Virus record (IMG/VR): IMGVR_UViG_3300009433_000029
Coordinates: 1-30,906 of that record
Length of the DNA stretch: 30,906 nucleotides
Source: a virus
Direction: 5' to 3' (one strand)
The number at the start of each line of letters is the position of its first letter. The first letter of the stretch is position 1. Below the pieces are notes generated by a model. The model saw nothing but the letters and a program-made list of their open reading frames with translations, did no database searches and was not told the DNA's origin. Below are positions 8,478 to 17,939 of the stretch, piece after piece. The position numbers and the translations under genes are program-made.

Positions 8478-9437
8478 ATGATAAACGCTGTTAGAAATAC
8501 AGTTCTTGCTATCCTTAACAAGAATAATTACGGGTACATCTCTCCATCGGATTTTAATCTATTTGCTAAACAAGCACAGCTAGATATTTTTGATGAATAT
8601 TTTATAGCTTATAATAATCAGATTAATAAAGAAAACGGTAGAGTATCAGGTACAGGATATGCTGATATTAATAAGGGATATGAAGAAGTTATAGATACTT
8701 TTTCTGTTACAGCAAGTTTATCTCATAGTGTGTTAAGTGAATATAGTGTTCCTACACCAGCTACAACTGGCTCAGATTATTATTTATTAAACAAGGTTTT
8801 GATATATAGTTTAGTAACCTCATCCGGAGTTACAACGTCTACCGGAGGAGGAAACACACAGTTAATAGATTCTACTGCTACGTTTCAGACTGACGGAGTA
8901 GCAGCGGGAGATGTTGTGTCTGTTATACTAGCTAATTCAGTAGTGACAAATTTAAAAGTTGTTTCTGTAACTAATCAAACCACACTTGTAGTCAATGTGG
9001 CATCATTAACTACAGCAAATATAACATATGCAATTTATAAAAAAGTAAATTTAAAAAATGAAGCAGAGCAGGTAAACCATAGTAAAATTACTATGCTTAA
9101 TAAATCTATGCTTACTGCTCCAAATATTACTTTTCCTGCATACACACAAGAAGGCTCAATTTTAACACTGCACCCTGACACTGTGTCTACTATAGGAAGA
9201 GTAGTTTGTCAATATATAAGATACCCTAAAGACCCTAAATGGACATATGTTTCATTGACAGGAGGAGAGCCTATCTTTGACCAGTCTCAATCAGATTACC
9301 AGGACTTTGAGCTTCCTCCAGATGACGTAAATAATTTGGTTGCTAGAATACTGCAATATGCTGGAATGTCTATACGAGAAATAGCTACAGTACAATTTGG
9401 GCAATCAATAGAACAACAAGAAAACCAAGAACAATAG
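8478..9437 (+). CDS. Tail connector / ring protein (crAss-like family)
   Basis: 319 residues from the ATG at 8478; the frame extends to a TTG at 8436, but that codon is inside the terminator stem. The N-terminus (MINAVRNTVLAILNKNNYGY, then SPSDFNLFAKQAQLDIFDEY) is a helical signature I associate with ring or connector proteins of crAss-like and marine Bacteroidetes podoviruses. A motif around residues 67-78 (GYEEVIDTFSVT) is also typical. Residues about 114-190 look like an inserted beta-barrel (GVAAGDVVSVI, VVSVTNQTTLVVNV). The C-terminal part contains an IRYPKDPKWTYV segment and ends in a Gln/Glu-rich tail. One base separates its stop from the next start, indicating co-expression. Role as a ring stacked under the portal is inferred from family resemblance and gene order. 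Confidence 0.72.
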   Translation: MINAVRNTVLAILNKNNYGYISPSDFNLFAKQAQLDIFDEYFIAYNNQINKENGRVSGTGYADINKGYEEVIDTFSVTASLSHSVLSEYSVPTPATTGSDYYLLNKVLIYSLVTSSGVTTSTGGGNTQLIDSTATFQTDGVAAGDVVSVILANSVVTNLKVVSVTNQTTLVVNVASLTTANITYAIYKKVNLKNEAEQVNHSKITMLNKSMLTAPNITFPAYTQEGSILTLHPDTVSTIGRVVCQYIRYPKDPKWTYVSLTGGEPIFDQSQSDYQDFELPPDDVNNLVARILQYAGMSIREIATVQFGQSIEQQENQEQ

Positions 9438-9438
9438 G

Positions 9439-10356
9439 ATGGCATACTTATCACAATATCAATATTACGAAAATGCAGGCACTGCACCTACTAATAAGAA
9501 TTGGGGGTCGTATCAATATGTAAGCTTGGAAGATATAGTAAATAATTTTCAGTTAATGTATTCTGGAAATCATTCTTTAGTTAATAACGAAGAAAGATTT
9601 AAAATATTGTTTCATGCAAAGCGTGGTATACAAGAATTAAATTACGATGCATTTATGGAGGTAAAAGCATTAGAGTTGACAGTTTTTGACAACTTAACTT
9701 TTGTGCTGCCTAGTGACTATGTAAACTGGATTCGTATTTCATTATACAAAGATGGATGGCTTAGACCTTTAAATGAGAACATTCAAGTTAACTCTGCTCA
9801 GTCTTATTTACAAGGAGCTGGAGGCACGCTAACATTTAATGCTGACGGCACGGTAATAACTGATGAATCTACTTTAGATACAGAAAGAAAAAATGGTCAA
9901 CAAAACAGTATTTATCTTAATCAAGAAAATGCAGCCGACCAAGTAGCATTAGATTCTGAATCTAACTGGTATGCAGATTATACTATTGGAGCTCGTTATG
10001 GTTTAAATACAGAAACCGCAAACTTTAACCCTACATTTAGAATAGATAAAAAAGCAGGGGTTATTAATTTTGATTCCACTATGCTTAATGAAAACTGTGT
10101 ATTAGAATACATCTCTGACGGAATGGAAGGTGGAGATGATTCTCAAGTATCGGTTAACAAACTTTTTGAAGATTATGTTTATGCTTACATTGAGTATGCA
10201 ATTTTAAATAGCAAGTTCAATGTTCAAGAATATATTATTAATAGAGCTAGAAAAAGAAAAACAGCTTTACTTAGAAACGCAAAAATTAGATTAAGCAATA
10301 TTCATCCAGGTAGATTATTAATGAATCTAAGAGGAGAGAATAAGTGGATTAAATAA
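9439..10356 (+). CDS. Tail stabilisation / ring protein
   Basis: 305 residues. The segment at about 55-111 (KILFHAKRGIQELNYDA, then LPSDYVNWIRIS and DGWLRPL) is the recognisable core of a family found next to the tail hub in crAss-like phages, sometimes compared with P22 gp4-type tail accessory factors. The middle (about 125-200) is a polar, Asn-rich insertion; the C-terminus is helical and basic (NRARKRKTALLRNAKIRLSN), suited to contacts with another ring or with DNA. It starts one base after the previous gene and ends one base before the hub gene, so the three are likely translated as a unit. The exact structural role is inferred; the family assignment is from memory. Confidence 0.7.
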   Translation: MAYLSQYQYYENAGTAPTNKNWGSYQYVSLEDIVNNFQLMYSGNHSLVNNEERFKILFHAKRGIQELNYDAFMEVKALELTVFDNLTFVLPSDYVNWIRISLYKDGWLRPLNENIQVNSAQSYLQGAGGTLTFNADGTVITDESTLDTERKNGQQNSIYLNQENAADQVALDSESNWYADYTIGARYGLNTETANFNPTFRIDKKAGVINFDSTMLNENCVLEYISDGMEGGDDSQVSVNKLFEDYVYAYIEYAILNSKFNVQEYIINRARKRKTALLRNAKIRLSNIHPGRLLMNLRGENKWIK

Positions 10357-10357
10357 G

Positions 10358-13300
10358 ATGGCAAACATTCAAAGAAATTTTATCGCTGGCCGTATGAACA
10401 AAAGCCTTGACGAAAGGCTTGTTCCGAATGGTGAGTATATTGATGCTTTAAACGTAAGGCTAGGCTCTACAGAAGGTTCTGAAGTTGGTTCAGTTGAAAA
10501 TTCAAAAGGAAATACATCTTTAAGCACTTTAATGTTTAACGATGTTGAATTAAGTAATAACGCCAGGTGTGTAGGCGCTTACGAAGACGGAGCAAATGAA
10601 ACTATATATTGGTTTGTGCATGACCCATCTTTTCCATCAGGCTCTACAAGTAAGTTAGATTTAATTGTATCTTATAATACAAATGATAATTCAATAACAT
10701 ATCATGTTATTAGTATTAATGACGGAACTAATTTAAATACTACTTTAAATTTTAGCACTTATCATTTAATAACCGGTGTTAATTTAATAGATAATAAACT
10801 TTTATATTTTACGGACAATTTAAATCCTCCACGATACATAAATGTAAACAGAAGGTATAGTGTTCCGGTAAATAATTTAGATAGTTTTAGTGCAGAATCT
10901 ATTTTAGTAATAAAAAGACCTCCCATTGAGTCTCCTACAATTCAAACAATTAATGTTTCAGGTCAAGAAGATGATTTTTTAGAAGAAAGATTTATATCAT
11001 TTGCTTATAGATATAAATATGCTGACAATCAATATTCTGCAACTTCACAGTTTAGCGAGGAAGCGTTTACTCCGAGCTCATTTAATTTTAGCTACAATAG
11101 TTATTTAAATGAAGGAATGCAAAATACTAAGAATGCTGCAATTATTACTTTTAATTCAGGAAGTTCATTGGTTGAGGGTATACAATTATTGTTTAAAGAA
11201 TCTACAACTAATAATATAAAAGTTATAGAGTATTTAGATAAAAGTAATCTAGGATATTCAAACAATACTAACTACACTTATACGTTTGATAACAGTCAAA
11301 TATTTACATTATTGCCTGATTCAGAATTACTGAGGCTTTATGATAATGTTCCTTTAATAGCTAAATCCCAAACTTTAATGGGTAACAGGCTTATGTACGG
11401 AAATTATAAAGATGGATATAATTTAACTGATAAGTTTGAAGAAGATATAAGGTTAGAATTTTCAGCAGGTATTAATTCAACAGTAATAGATATTTCTGAT
11501 TTGTTAGATTCTACAGGAGCAGGGAATTATACATACGGACCAACTCCCGTAACTGTAAATGATTGTGTAGTCTATTTTGATTTATCTAATCAAAATGGAA
11601 CTACATTAGAATTAAATGCTGGCTCAAGTATTACATTAGATTTTAATATCCAGCATAGTCAATTTACTGGAACTACGCCTACTTCACAAACAGTAAGCAC
11701 TAGCATAGTGTTTGATTACACTCTTCCCACAAATTTCAATAATGTATATGGTTTAGCAACAAGTACCGATTTTATTGAAAAAATAGGAACTGTAGCTAAT
11801 ATTCAAACCGTCACTAATGCTTGCAACGGTTCTACTTTAACTGACCAGGTTAATTGCGCATTGCCTTCTACTCTTGGAACATATACTAAAACAGCAAGTG
11901 GTATAACTGCTTCAGGACAACCTATAAATATAATAGCCTCTCCAGCAAGCAATACAATTGGACTGCAAATTATAGCTATGAATTATGTAGACGGTGCTAA
12001 CAATTCGTATGAGTTTTATTCTGTTAATAGTGCTGTCGCTTCTTTTTCTACTGCAAATTCTCCAAAAAGTTTACATAGCAATAGAGGGTATGAAATAGGT
12101 ATAGTGTATATGGATAATTTTAATAGAGCTTCTACAGCTTTAGTGAGTCCTAATAATTCTGTACATATTCCTTGTTCTAGCTCAATAAATAAAAACGATA
12201 TAAGAGCGACAATACCAAGTCAGCAATTAGCTCCTAGCTGGGCAACTCGCTATAAGTTTGTAATAAAGCCCTCAGAATCTACTTATGATACTATATATAC
12301 AAGTATTTATTTTGAAGACCCTCTAACTAATTCAACATATTTTTTATTAGAGGGTGAGAACGCTAATAAAGTAGAAGAAGGAGATAGATACTTTGTAAAG
12401 TCTGATAGCAATGGTCCTATACTAAGATGCGTAGAAGCTACTGTTTTAGAGAAAGAAGTAAAATCAGCAGATTTTTTAAAAGATGCTTCCGGAGCTGCCA
12501 TTACTTCTCCATCTGGAACATACATGAAAATTAACCCAAATAATTTTTCTACTGTTCGTGGTGATAATGATATTATAACTCCGGGTTCAGACACGGCGAT
12601 TCAAAATAGTGCAAATAATTTTCCTATACTTTCATACCCCATGAATCTAGCTGACCCAGCAAATCCTGGTCAGTTTTTAGATTATGATGTTCCTGCGGGC
12701 AGTAGAATTGTTATATCTATAAGACAAGAGAGATTAGGTGTTGGTAAAGGTAATGCAAAGTGTGAAAGAAGAATAAGCACATTAAATGTAGAGTTTGTGT
12801 CATCTACTACTTATTCAAATATGCAGGATTGGTGGAATGGAGACAACGCTCAAGTAGCATTAGACGATGCAATTACAGAAGTCGGAGGAAACACGGGAAG
12901 CATATTAAATGTATATGAATCAGCTCCAGCCACTTCTAAAACTGATATATCAACTGCTGAAAGCACAAATTATTATAAATTTTATAGAGAACAAAATCCT
13001 GCTGGAGGAGATGGAGAGTTATCATTACTTATTACAGGTACTGTAAGATGTGGAGGCACATTGTCAAGAGCAAAAAGACGCTCTACAGTTACAGCGGATA
13101 TACAAATATATAGAGCCGATTCTATTTTAGTATTTGAAACACAACCTACTGATGCGCTTCCTAATGTATGGTATGAAAACCACTTATCTTTTCCTATAAG
13201 TGCAGACGGAATGCATACAGGCAATGTTCAGACTCAAACATCTAGTCAATCAGCTATTATAGACACAGAGTTTTCTAACTGTTATGTGTTTGGAAATGGA

Positions 13301-15580
13301 GTAGAAAGTTATAAAATATTAGACTCTATAACTGGTAAAACTAAAAACTTAGGAGAGCGTGTTACTTCAACATCCAATATGAATTATAAGGAAGAACACC
13401 GTTTTGCCGACATAACTTATAGTGGAGTATATAATGATGAAACCAACGTAAATAAACTTAATGAGTTTAATTTAGGGCTTCTTAATTTTAAACCACTAGA
13501 AGAGTCTTATGGACCTATTCAATTATTAGATGGTAGAAAAACAGATATACTTACTTTACAAGAAGATAGAATATCTTATGTATTAACAGGTAAAAATTTA
13601 TTAAGCGATTCTACGGGTGGAGGAGCAGTAACATCTGTTCCGGAAGTTTTAGGAACTCAAATAGCTAGAATAGAAGAGTATGGTGTTAGTGAAAATCCTG
13701 AAAGTTATTCATCATGGGGGCCTAATAAATATTTTACTGATGCAAAAAGAGGTGCTGTAATAAATCTAGTTGGCAGCTCAATGAGAGACGAACAGCTTCG
13801 GGTTATTTCAGAAGCTGGAATGAGAGGATGGTTTAGGGATTTATTTATACAAACTTTTAATACTCAAAAAATAGGTGGATTTGACCCTTATATGAATGAG
13901 TATGTATTGCATTCAAATGTTCAGCTACCTATAGTGTCAGAAGATTGTTTTCAATGCAACACTACAAGAGATTTAACAATTTTACCAGGGCAAACTGTAA
14001 GTTATTGCGTGGAGTTAGGTGATTTATTAGGTCTAGTTAATATAGATTTTGTAATACCTTTTCAAGGTTTTGATAATATTGTTACTGAATCTAGTCAAAA
14101 TACAGTAACTGAAACAAACAGTAACGATATAGTTTCTGAAACTACAATAAGCGGAGTAGGATACACTATTACAGCGGTTTACAATAGCGTATCTCACACT
14201 ACCGGCGTGGTGTTTCAAGACGGTACATTGACTTTTAATAAAAATGTTGTTACTACAGATACTGTTCAAATAAATATATCACACGATAGCTTATCAGCTC
14301 AAACAATAGATGTTACTGCTGGCTGTCCTCAGGCTGCAACCATGACTGTATTTAATGTTTCAATAACCAGTAATGCTGATGCGTCTCAAAGAATTACAAA
14401 TATATATAGGTGGAGTGACGGCGGGTTTAATTCACCACCTAAAAACACATCTGTTACTTTTGGAAATAGTACTACTAATCCTATAGTGTCACAATATTTA
14501 CAAGAAGCAGGGCAGCAAGGAGGAGGGTTTATTCCGGGAGATGGAGCAATAGTTTCTATTATAAGTAAAAAAGAATCTACTGATGATTTTGTATTTGACC
14601 CATCTAAAAATAAATTTAGATATCTTAGAACTGGAACTTTTTACGATAATAATGGTACTGACATAAACGCTTTGTTGGCGGCATCAACTAATGTTACTCC
14701 TATATCAAGTCAAACTAACCCAGACCAATATTCAGCAAGTTTTACTTTGCCTGCTGGCGGTAATTTTTTATATTTAATTTGGGACTATAGACAGTCTAAT
14801 TCACAAAAACTTTGTTATTCAACAACAAGCACTACAGATGCTTGTACAGGGTGTACTTTTCCACCTACACCTGTTCCGACAGCTCCAGTACCGGTAACAC
14901 CAGTATATCGATGGTTAATTGAACCAGGAACGGGTAGCTCTACAAGCCCTACATCGTGTCCCTCAGCCTCTGTAGCTCTTTATAGTTTTTCTAGTTCGTT
15001 TGCTACTACATATGCTAATAGCACATTCTTCTATACAGATGCAGCATTAACAACAATATTTCAAGGAGGAAATAATTATTTTGGAGTAAGAGAGCCTAAT
15101 CAAGGTTATGGACAGTCACAGGGAATTTTTAGAATGACAGATTTAGGAACAGCTTCTAATATAGATACAGCTGGGGTTTGTAATCCAAATCCAACGCCTG
15201 TGCCTGTGCCTGTGCCTGTGCCAGCGCCAGTAGCGCCTAGCCCTGTGCCTGTACCTACAACTCCTGTACCAGCGCCAACAACAAGCACCACGGCATTTAC
15301 TATGACAAGTATTAATGTATATTGGAGCAGTTATTTAGATGCTTGCGTTAATGGGCCTAGCTCTTCGACACAAACCTATTATCATAGTGGTAGCGGTGCG
15401 TGTCCAGTGGGCGCAGATTACATTTATACAGATGCGGCAGGAACAACCTTATTAAGCAGTGTTACTAATACATTTGGTAAAGTGTGGTTTATTCCGCCTA
15501 GTGTTTGTTTACCAAATGGGAAAGCTGTAGAAATAAGTCCAGGCTCAGGTTATATTTATGGAGAAGGTATTTGTAATTAA
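10358..15580 (+). CDS. Giant tail hub / muzzle-like protein with Pro-linked C-terminal modules
   Basis: 1740 residues. The N-terminus (FIAGRMNKSLDERLVPNGEY, followed by IDALNVRLGSTEGSEVGSVE) is the hallmark of the P22 gp10-like DNA-stabilisation/hub family (PF11134-like) used as the tail muzzle in crAss-like phages. The body is long and beta-rich, fitting a propeller fold, with GGFDPYMNEYVLH near residue 1170. After about residue 1190 it changes to Ig-like beta segments. From residue 1502 the style changes again: Pro linker (about 1502-1517), small Cys-ending module (to C1608), second Pro linker (about 1609-1648, alternating V-P and A-P), and a last module ending GEGIC-N. The same module type recurs in the proteins at 15590 and 19976. 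The C-terminal extension is probably exposed and may take part in receptor binding; this is inference. Confidence 0.8.
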   Translation: MANIQRNFIAGRMNKSLDERLVPNGEYIDALNVRLGSTEGSEVGSVENSKGNTSLSTLMFNDVELSNNARCVGAYEDGANETIYWFVHDPSFPSGSTSKLDLIVSYNTNDNSITYHVISINDGTNLNTTLNFSTYHLITGVNLIDNKLLYFTDNLNPPRYINVNRRYSVPVNNLDSFSAESILVIKRPPIESPTIQTINVSGQEDDFLEERFISFAYRYKYADNQYSATSQFSEEAFTPSSFNFSYNSYLNEGMQNTKNAAIITFNSGSSLVEGIQLLFKESTTNNIKVIEYLDKSNLGYSNNTNYTYTFDNSQIFTLLPDSELLRLYDNVPLIAKSQTLMGNRLMYGNYKDGYNLTDKFEEDIRLEFSAGINSTVIDISDLLDSTGAGNYTYGPTPVTVNDCVVYFDLSNQNGTTLELNAGSSITLDFNIQHSQFTGTTPTSQTVSTSIVFDYTLPTNFNNVYGLATSTDFIEKIGTVANIQTVTNACNGSTLTDQVNCALPSTLGTYTKTASGITASGQPINIIASPASNTIGLQIIAMNYVDGANNSYEFYSVNSAVASFSTANSPKSLHSNRGYEIGIVYMDNFNRASTALVSPNNSVHIPCSSSINKNDIRATIPSQQLAPSWATRYKFVIKPSESTYDTIYTSIYFEDPLTNSTYFLLEGENANKVEEGDRYFVKSDSNGPILRCVEATVLEKEVKSADFLKDASGAAITSPSGTYMKINPNNFSTVRGDNDIITPGSDTAIQNSANNFPILSYPMNLADPANPGQFLDYDVPAGSRIVISIRQERLGVGKGNAKCERRISTLNVEFVSSTTYSNMQDWWNGDNAQVALDDAITEVGGNTGSILNVYESAPATSKTDISTAESTNYYKFYREQNPAGGDGELSLLITGTVRCGGTLSRAKRRSTVTADIQIYRADSILVFETQPTDALPNVWYENHLSFPISADGMHTGNVQTQTSSQSAIIDTEFSNCYVFGNGVESYKILDSITGKTKNLGERVTSTSNMNYKEEHRFADITYSGVYNDETNVNKLNEFNLGLLNFKPLEESYGPIQLLDGRKTDILTLQEDRISYVLTGKNLLSDSTGGGAVTSVPEVLGTQIARIEEYGVSENPESYSSWGPNKYFTDAKRGAVINLVGSSMRDEQLRVISEAGMRGWFRDLFIQTFNTQKIGGFDPYMNEYVLHSNVQLPIVSEDCFQCNTTRDLTILPGQTVSYCVELGDLLGLVNIDFVIPFQGFDNIVTESSQNTVTETNSNDIVSETTISGVGYTITAVYNSVSHTTGVVFQDGTLTFNKNVVTTDTVQINISHDSLSAQTIDVTAGCPQAATMTVFNVSITSNADASQRITNIYRWSDGGFNSPPKNTSVTFGNSTTNPIVSQYLQEAGQQGGGFIPGDGAIVSIISKKESTDDFVFDPSKNKFRYLRTGTFYDNNGTDINALLAASTNVTPISSQTNPDQYSASFTLPAGGNFLYLIWDYRQSNSQKLCYSTTSTTDACTGCTFPPTPVPTAPVPVTPVYRWLIEPGTGSSTSPTSCPSASVALYSFSSSFATTYANSTFFYTDAALTTIFQGGNNYFGVREPNQGYGQSQGIFRMTDLGTASNIDTAGVCNPNPTPVPVPVPVPAPVAPSPVPVPTTPVPAPTTSTTAFTMTSINVYWSSYLDACVNGPSSSTQTYYHSGSGACPVGADYIYTDAAGTTLLSSVTNTFGKVWFIPPSVCLPNGKAVEISPGSGYIYGEGICN
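15197..15220 (+). repeat. Six-base tandem repeat in a Pro-linker
   Basis: Four perfect copies of CCTGTG, encoding alternating Pro-Val in the second linker of the hub protein. Six-base units keep the frame, so slippage would change linker length without breaking the gene. Confidence 0.9.
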
Positions 15581-15589
15581 TTTTAAAAA

Positions 15590-16267
15590 ATGGCAACACT
15601 AGCAACATATTATTTTGATACAGCAAGTTTTACAAACGCAACAACGATTTATGATGATGCGAATTTATCAACTATATCACAAAACGGATGGTATTCCGAT
15701 GACAGTATTGTAAGGCAACAAATAAGCGGAGTTTTAATGGCGGGGCAATCGTGTAGTGTTCCTACTCCTGTGCCAACGCCTACAGCACCAATACCTGTGC
15801 CTGTACCTGCTCCAGCTCCAGCTCCTGTTGCTCCTAGTCCTGTGCCTAGTCCTGTAGCGCCTGTAGCGCCTAGCCCTAGTCCCACCCCTACTCCTAGTCC
15901 TGTAGCGCCTGTAGCGCCTAGCCCTAGTCCTGTACCTAGTCCAGTACCTACAGCTCCGGTGCCTGCTCCTATTGTACCTCCTAGTCCAACGCCAGTTCCA
16001 GTAGCCCCTAGTCCTGCTCCAGTAGCGCCTAGTCCTGTTCCAGCCCCAGTGGTTCAATGCTATAATTTATATGTGCAAAAAAGCAGTTCTACTGTGTGTT
16101 CAGGTAGTTATGGAAATTATTTCTTTAACGCCTCCAGTTTAAGCTCTGCTACTACTGCATATGCTAATAGTAGTTGTAATTCAAATGCTAGTGCTGGATA
16201 TTATACGCAAGGTCTTACATATAAATATTGGAATGGTTCAAGTTTTACATTGACAGGAAGTTGTTAA
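15590..16267 (+). CDS. Pro-rich tail protein: two small modules joined by a 97-residue linker
   Basis: 225 residues, starting 9 bases after the hub gene. Residues 1-55 and 157-225 look like two divergent copies of one small beta module: YYFDTASFTNATTIYDD versus YFFNASSLSSATTAYAN, each ending in Gly/Gln-Ser-Cys. Between them, residues 57-153 contain 44 prolines and otherwise only Val, Ala, Ser, Thr and Ile, in near-strict X-Pro alternation with SPSP, TPTP and APVAP motifs. This composition resembles arabinogalactan- and extensin-like Hyp-glycomodules of plants and algae and would be an extended rod. No signal peptide is seen, as expected for a virion protein. It is followed at once by a prolyl-4-hydroxylase-like gene. 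I take it to be an exposed tail fibre or hub accessory; it could also be a secreted or surface protein. Confidence 0.8.
   Translation: MATLATYYFDTASFTNATTIYDDANLSTISQNGWYSDDSIVRQQISGVLMAGQSCSVPTPVPTPTAPIPVPVPAPAPAPVAPSPVPSPVAPVAPSPSPTPTPSPVAPVAPSPSPVPSPVPTAPVPAPIVPPSPTPVPVAPSPAPVAPSPVPAPVVQCYNLYVQKSSSTVCSGSYGNYFFNASSLSSATTAYANSSCNSNASAGYYTQGLTYKYWNGSSFTLTGSC
15845..15930 (+). repeat. 38-base direct repeat within the Pro-rich linker
   Basis: A 38-base sequence at 15845-15882 recurs without mismatch at 15893-15930, offset by 48 bases (16 codons). It encodes PSPVAPVAPSPSP-type sequence. The in-frame period means that duplication or loss changes linker length only. It also creates substrate for recombination with the similar linker in the gene at 19976. 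Confidence 0.92.
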
Positions 16268-16285
16268 ATTTAATTAAATATAATT

Positions 16286-16885
16286 ATGATGCTAATAAAA
16301 GAAGAGAGGAAGTATGTTCCGTATGACCCTAGTCCACTACAGCCAATTACTAGAGCAACCAAAAAAGGTTTTCAAGTATTAGATGTGCCTCCAGCGGTAT
16401 ATAGTATACTTGTTGATTTTTATGACAGAGCTCAGTTTCAAGAAGAAAATTATCCAGGGAAGGAGGCTTATTCAAAACAAGTAAGTTTTTTACAAGACAT
16501 AAATCAACACCAAGATAAAGTAAATTTTATAAAATCAACCATGCTTGATTTACATCAAGAGTGGTGTCAAAGAGATTTAAACCCAGCTGTAGTTTATGGC
16601 GTAAGAAGTTATAGTAATAACACCATTTTTAATGCGCATTTTGACAGACAAGATACCCATCATGTTGCTTCTAGTATTACTCTTGGAAAAGATGCTCCTT
16701 GGAATTTAAATATTCAAGACCATGATAATCAGTGGTGGGGAGTAGATGTTGAACCCGGTCAAATGATTATGTTTGAATCTGGATGCTGTATGCACGGAAG
16801 ATTGGATAATTATCAAGGGACTTACTTTGACAATATATACACACACTTTACTTACGCAGAACCGTTTACTCCTTATGAAGGATAG
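16286..16885 (+). CDS. Prolyl-4-hydroxylase-like 2OG/Fe(II) dioxygenase
   Basis: 199 residues. The double-stranded beta-helix signature is clear in the C-terminal half: FNAHFDRQDTHH gives the iron-binding His118-x-Asp120, and CCMHGRLDNYQG gives the distal His170, after a typical DVEPGQMIMFES strand. The distal motif, an H-G-R followed by a Tyr-x-Asn-Ile-x-x-His-Phe strand, resembles proteins annotated as prolyl 4-hydroxylase-like in algae and marine microbes. The usual Lys ten residues after the distal His is not there (Tyr180), so 2OG anchoring must differ. Enzymes of this class hydroxylate protein side chains with O2, Fe(II) and 2-oxoglutarate. Being directly after a protein with a 44-proline linker makes peptidyl-proline a natural candidate substrate, but that is inference. 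Its end overlaps the next gene by 11 bases. Confidence 0.8.
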   Translation: MMLIKEERKYVPYDPSPLQPITRATKKGFQVLDVPPAVYSILVDFYDRAQFQEENYPGKEAYSKQVSFLQDINQHQDKVNFIKSTMLDLHQEWCQRDLNPAVVYGVRSYSNNTIFNAHFDRQDTHHVASSITLGKDAPWNLNIQDHDNQWWGVDVEPGQMIMFESGCCMHGRLDNYQGTYFDNIYTHFTYAEPFTPYEG

Positions 16886-17939
16886 ATATATATCTTTTGA
16901 TTGGTGGTGGGGTGGTTTTAATAATATTCGGATGTGCTATGAGATGGTTGGAGCTATGTCATATGTTTCAGGAAGAAAAATTATATTACCTCCTCTAGGG
17001 TATTGTTTATTTTTAGCAGAGCATCACGACAAAAAAACTTTTTGGGATATTTGGGAAATACTAGATAAAAAAGCGTTTACAGATAATTTTGATTGTATCG
17101 ATTATAAAGATACTGACCTTGTAAAATATTCTTCAGAGATACAAAACTATGATGGTATATGTAAAGACATTAAATGTGTAATGTTTAACGATACAGACAT
17201 AAACTGGGGTCCTCAAAAGTTTATAGGTAAAGGTCTTATATACCATAGTATAGAAGATATAAATCACTTTAACGAATTTAATTGTGACAACAGAGAATTT
17301 TTATATGATATTATGTGTGAAGATAAAATCATACATTTTCCTAGAAATTTATTGGGACATTTTGGATACCATGTATATCCTCCTAACGACAACGCAAGAA
17401 GGATAATACAGCAAAAAGTAAAAGATGGTATAAAGTTTAGAGAAGAGTTTTTTGTACAGTCAAAAAAACTTATGCCTGGCGACTATGACGCTGTGCATAT
17501 AAGAAGAGGAGATTTTAAATATACACAAACACAATGGACAGAAGACCTTTACAAGAATCTTGAAGCATTATTAGATGGAAGTGTCAGAAAATCAGTACCT
17601 TTATACATAGCAACTGATGAACCTGACTTATCAATGTTTGATTTTTTAAAAGAAAAATATAATACTATTTTTTTAAAAGACTTAACACAGTCTAGCAAAA
17701 GCCATGAGTTAGTTTTAGACACTATTATATGCGCCAATGCTAAAAACTTTTATGGCTCTAGGATGTCTACATATAGTGATTACATAAATATAGTTAGAGG
17801 CTACAATGGTGAAATAGACCATCACAGAAAGTCTTTAAACTTTGACAGAAAACAAATTCAATACAATAAATACCCTTGGGAATCAGAGCCCTACAACTGG
17901 CAAGACCTTTGGGGTGAATTATATTATGGCAAAATTTAA
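16875..17939 (+). CDS. Protein O-fucosyltransferase-like glycosyltransferase
   Basis: 354 residues from the ATG at 16875. An in-frame upstream extension (to 16773) only reads through the preceding gene out of frame and is rejected. The N-terminus has WWWGGFNNIRM and then SGRKIILPP, like the GGxNNxR entry of O-FucT enzymes. The donor-binding motif VHIRRGDF (His208, Arg210, Arg211, Asp213) matches the HxRRGD peptide common to alpha-1,2-, alpha-1,6- and protein O-fucosyltransferases. YIATDEPD (244-251) and GSRMSTYSDYINIVRG (294-309) complete the GT-B C-terminal half. The expected donor is GDP-fucose or a related nucleotide sugar; the acceptor may be protein (Ser, Thr or hydroxyproline) or glycan. 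No membrane segment is seen, so it acts in the host cytoplasm. It overlaps the genes on both sides by 11 and 14 bases. Confidence 0.8.
   Translation: MKDRYISFDWWWGGFNNIRMCYEMVGAMSYVSGRKIILPPLGYCLFLAEHHDKKTFWDIWEILDKKAFTDNFDCIDYKDTDLVKYSSEIQNYDGICKDIKCVMFNDTDINWGPQKFIGKGLIYHSIEDINHFNEFNCDNREFLYDIMCEDKIIHFPRNLLGHFGYHVYPPNDNARRIIQQKVKDGIKFREEFFVQSKKLMPGDYDAVHIRRGDFKYTQTQWTEDLYKNLEALLDGSVRKSVPLYIATDEPDLSMFDFLKEKYNTIFLKDLTQSSKSHELVLDTIICANAKNFYGSRMSTYSDYINIVRGYNGEIDHHRKSLNFDRKQIQYNKYPWESEPYNWQDLWGELYYGKI

Noticed and set aside
15106-15291. Antisense Gly/Thr-rich frame opposite the hub Pro linker
   Set aside because: Same cause: repeat DNA without antisense stops; the sequence is pure alternating Gly-Thr/Gly-Ala.
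15845-15930. CRISPR-like direct repeats
   Set aside because: Repeats are in a coding frame, differ in length and spacing, encode alternating Pro and have no unique spacers.
15649-16057. Long antisense frames (Gly/Ala/Thr-rich and Arg/Trp/Tyr-rich) opposite the Pro-rich linker
   Set aside because: They are mirror images of the low-complexity CCT/CCA repeats, which lack stop codons in several frames. No promoter or plausible leader supports them.
16265-16272. TAAATTTA before the first dioxygenase gene as a promoter
   Set aside because: It misses the final G of TAnnTTTG, lacks a correctly spaced -33 box and overlaps the previous stop codon. I treat the cassette as co-transcribed from upstream.
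16773-16874. Upstream extension of the fucosyltransferase-like gene
   Set aside because: It lies in the coding part of the dioxygenase gene in another frame and adds no family sequence; the ATG at 16875 gives the expected N-terminus.
17842-17925. Upstream extension of the carbamoyltransferase gene
   Set aside because: The family N-terminus (strand followed by LGIHGSHNAA) begins right after the ATG at 17926; the extra 28 residues come from the overlapping preceding gene.
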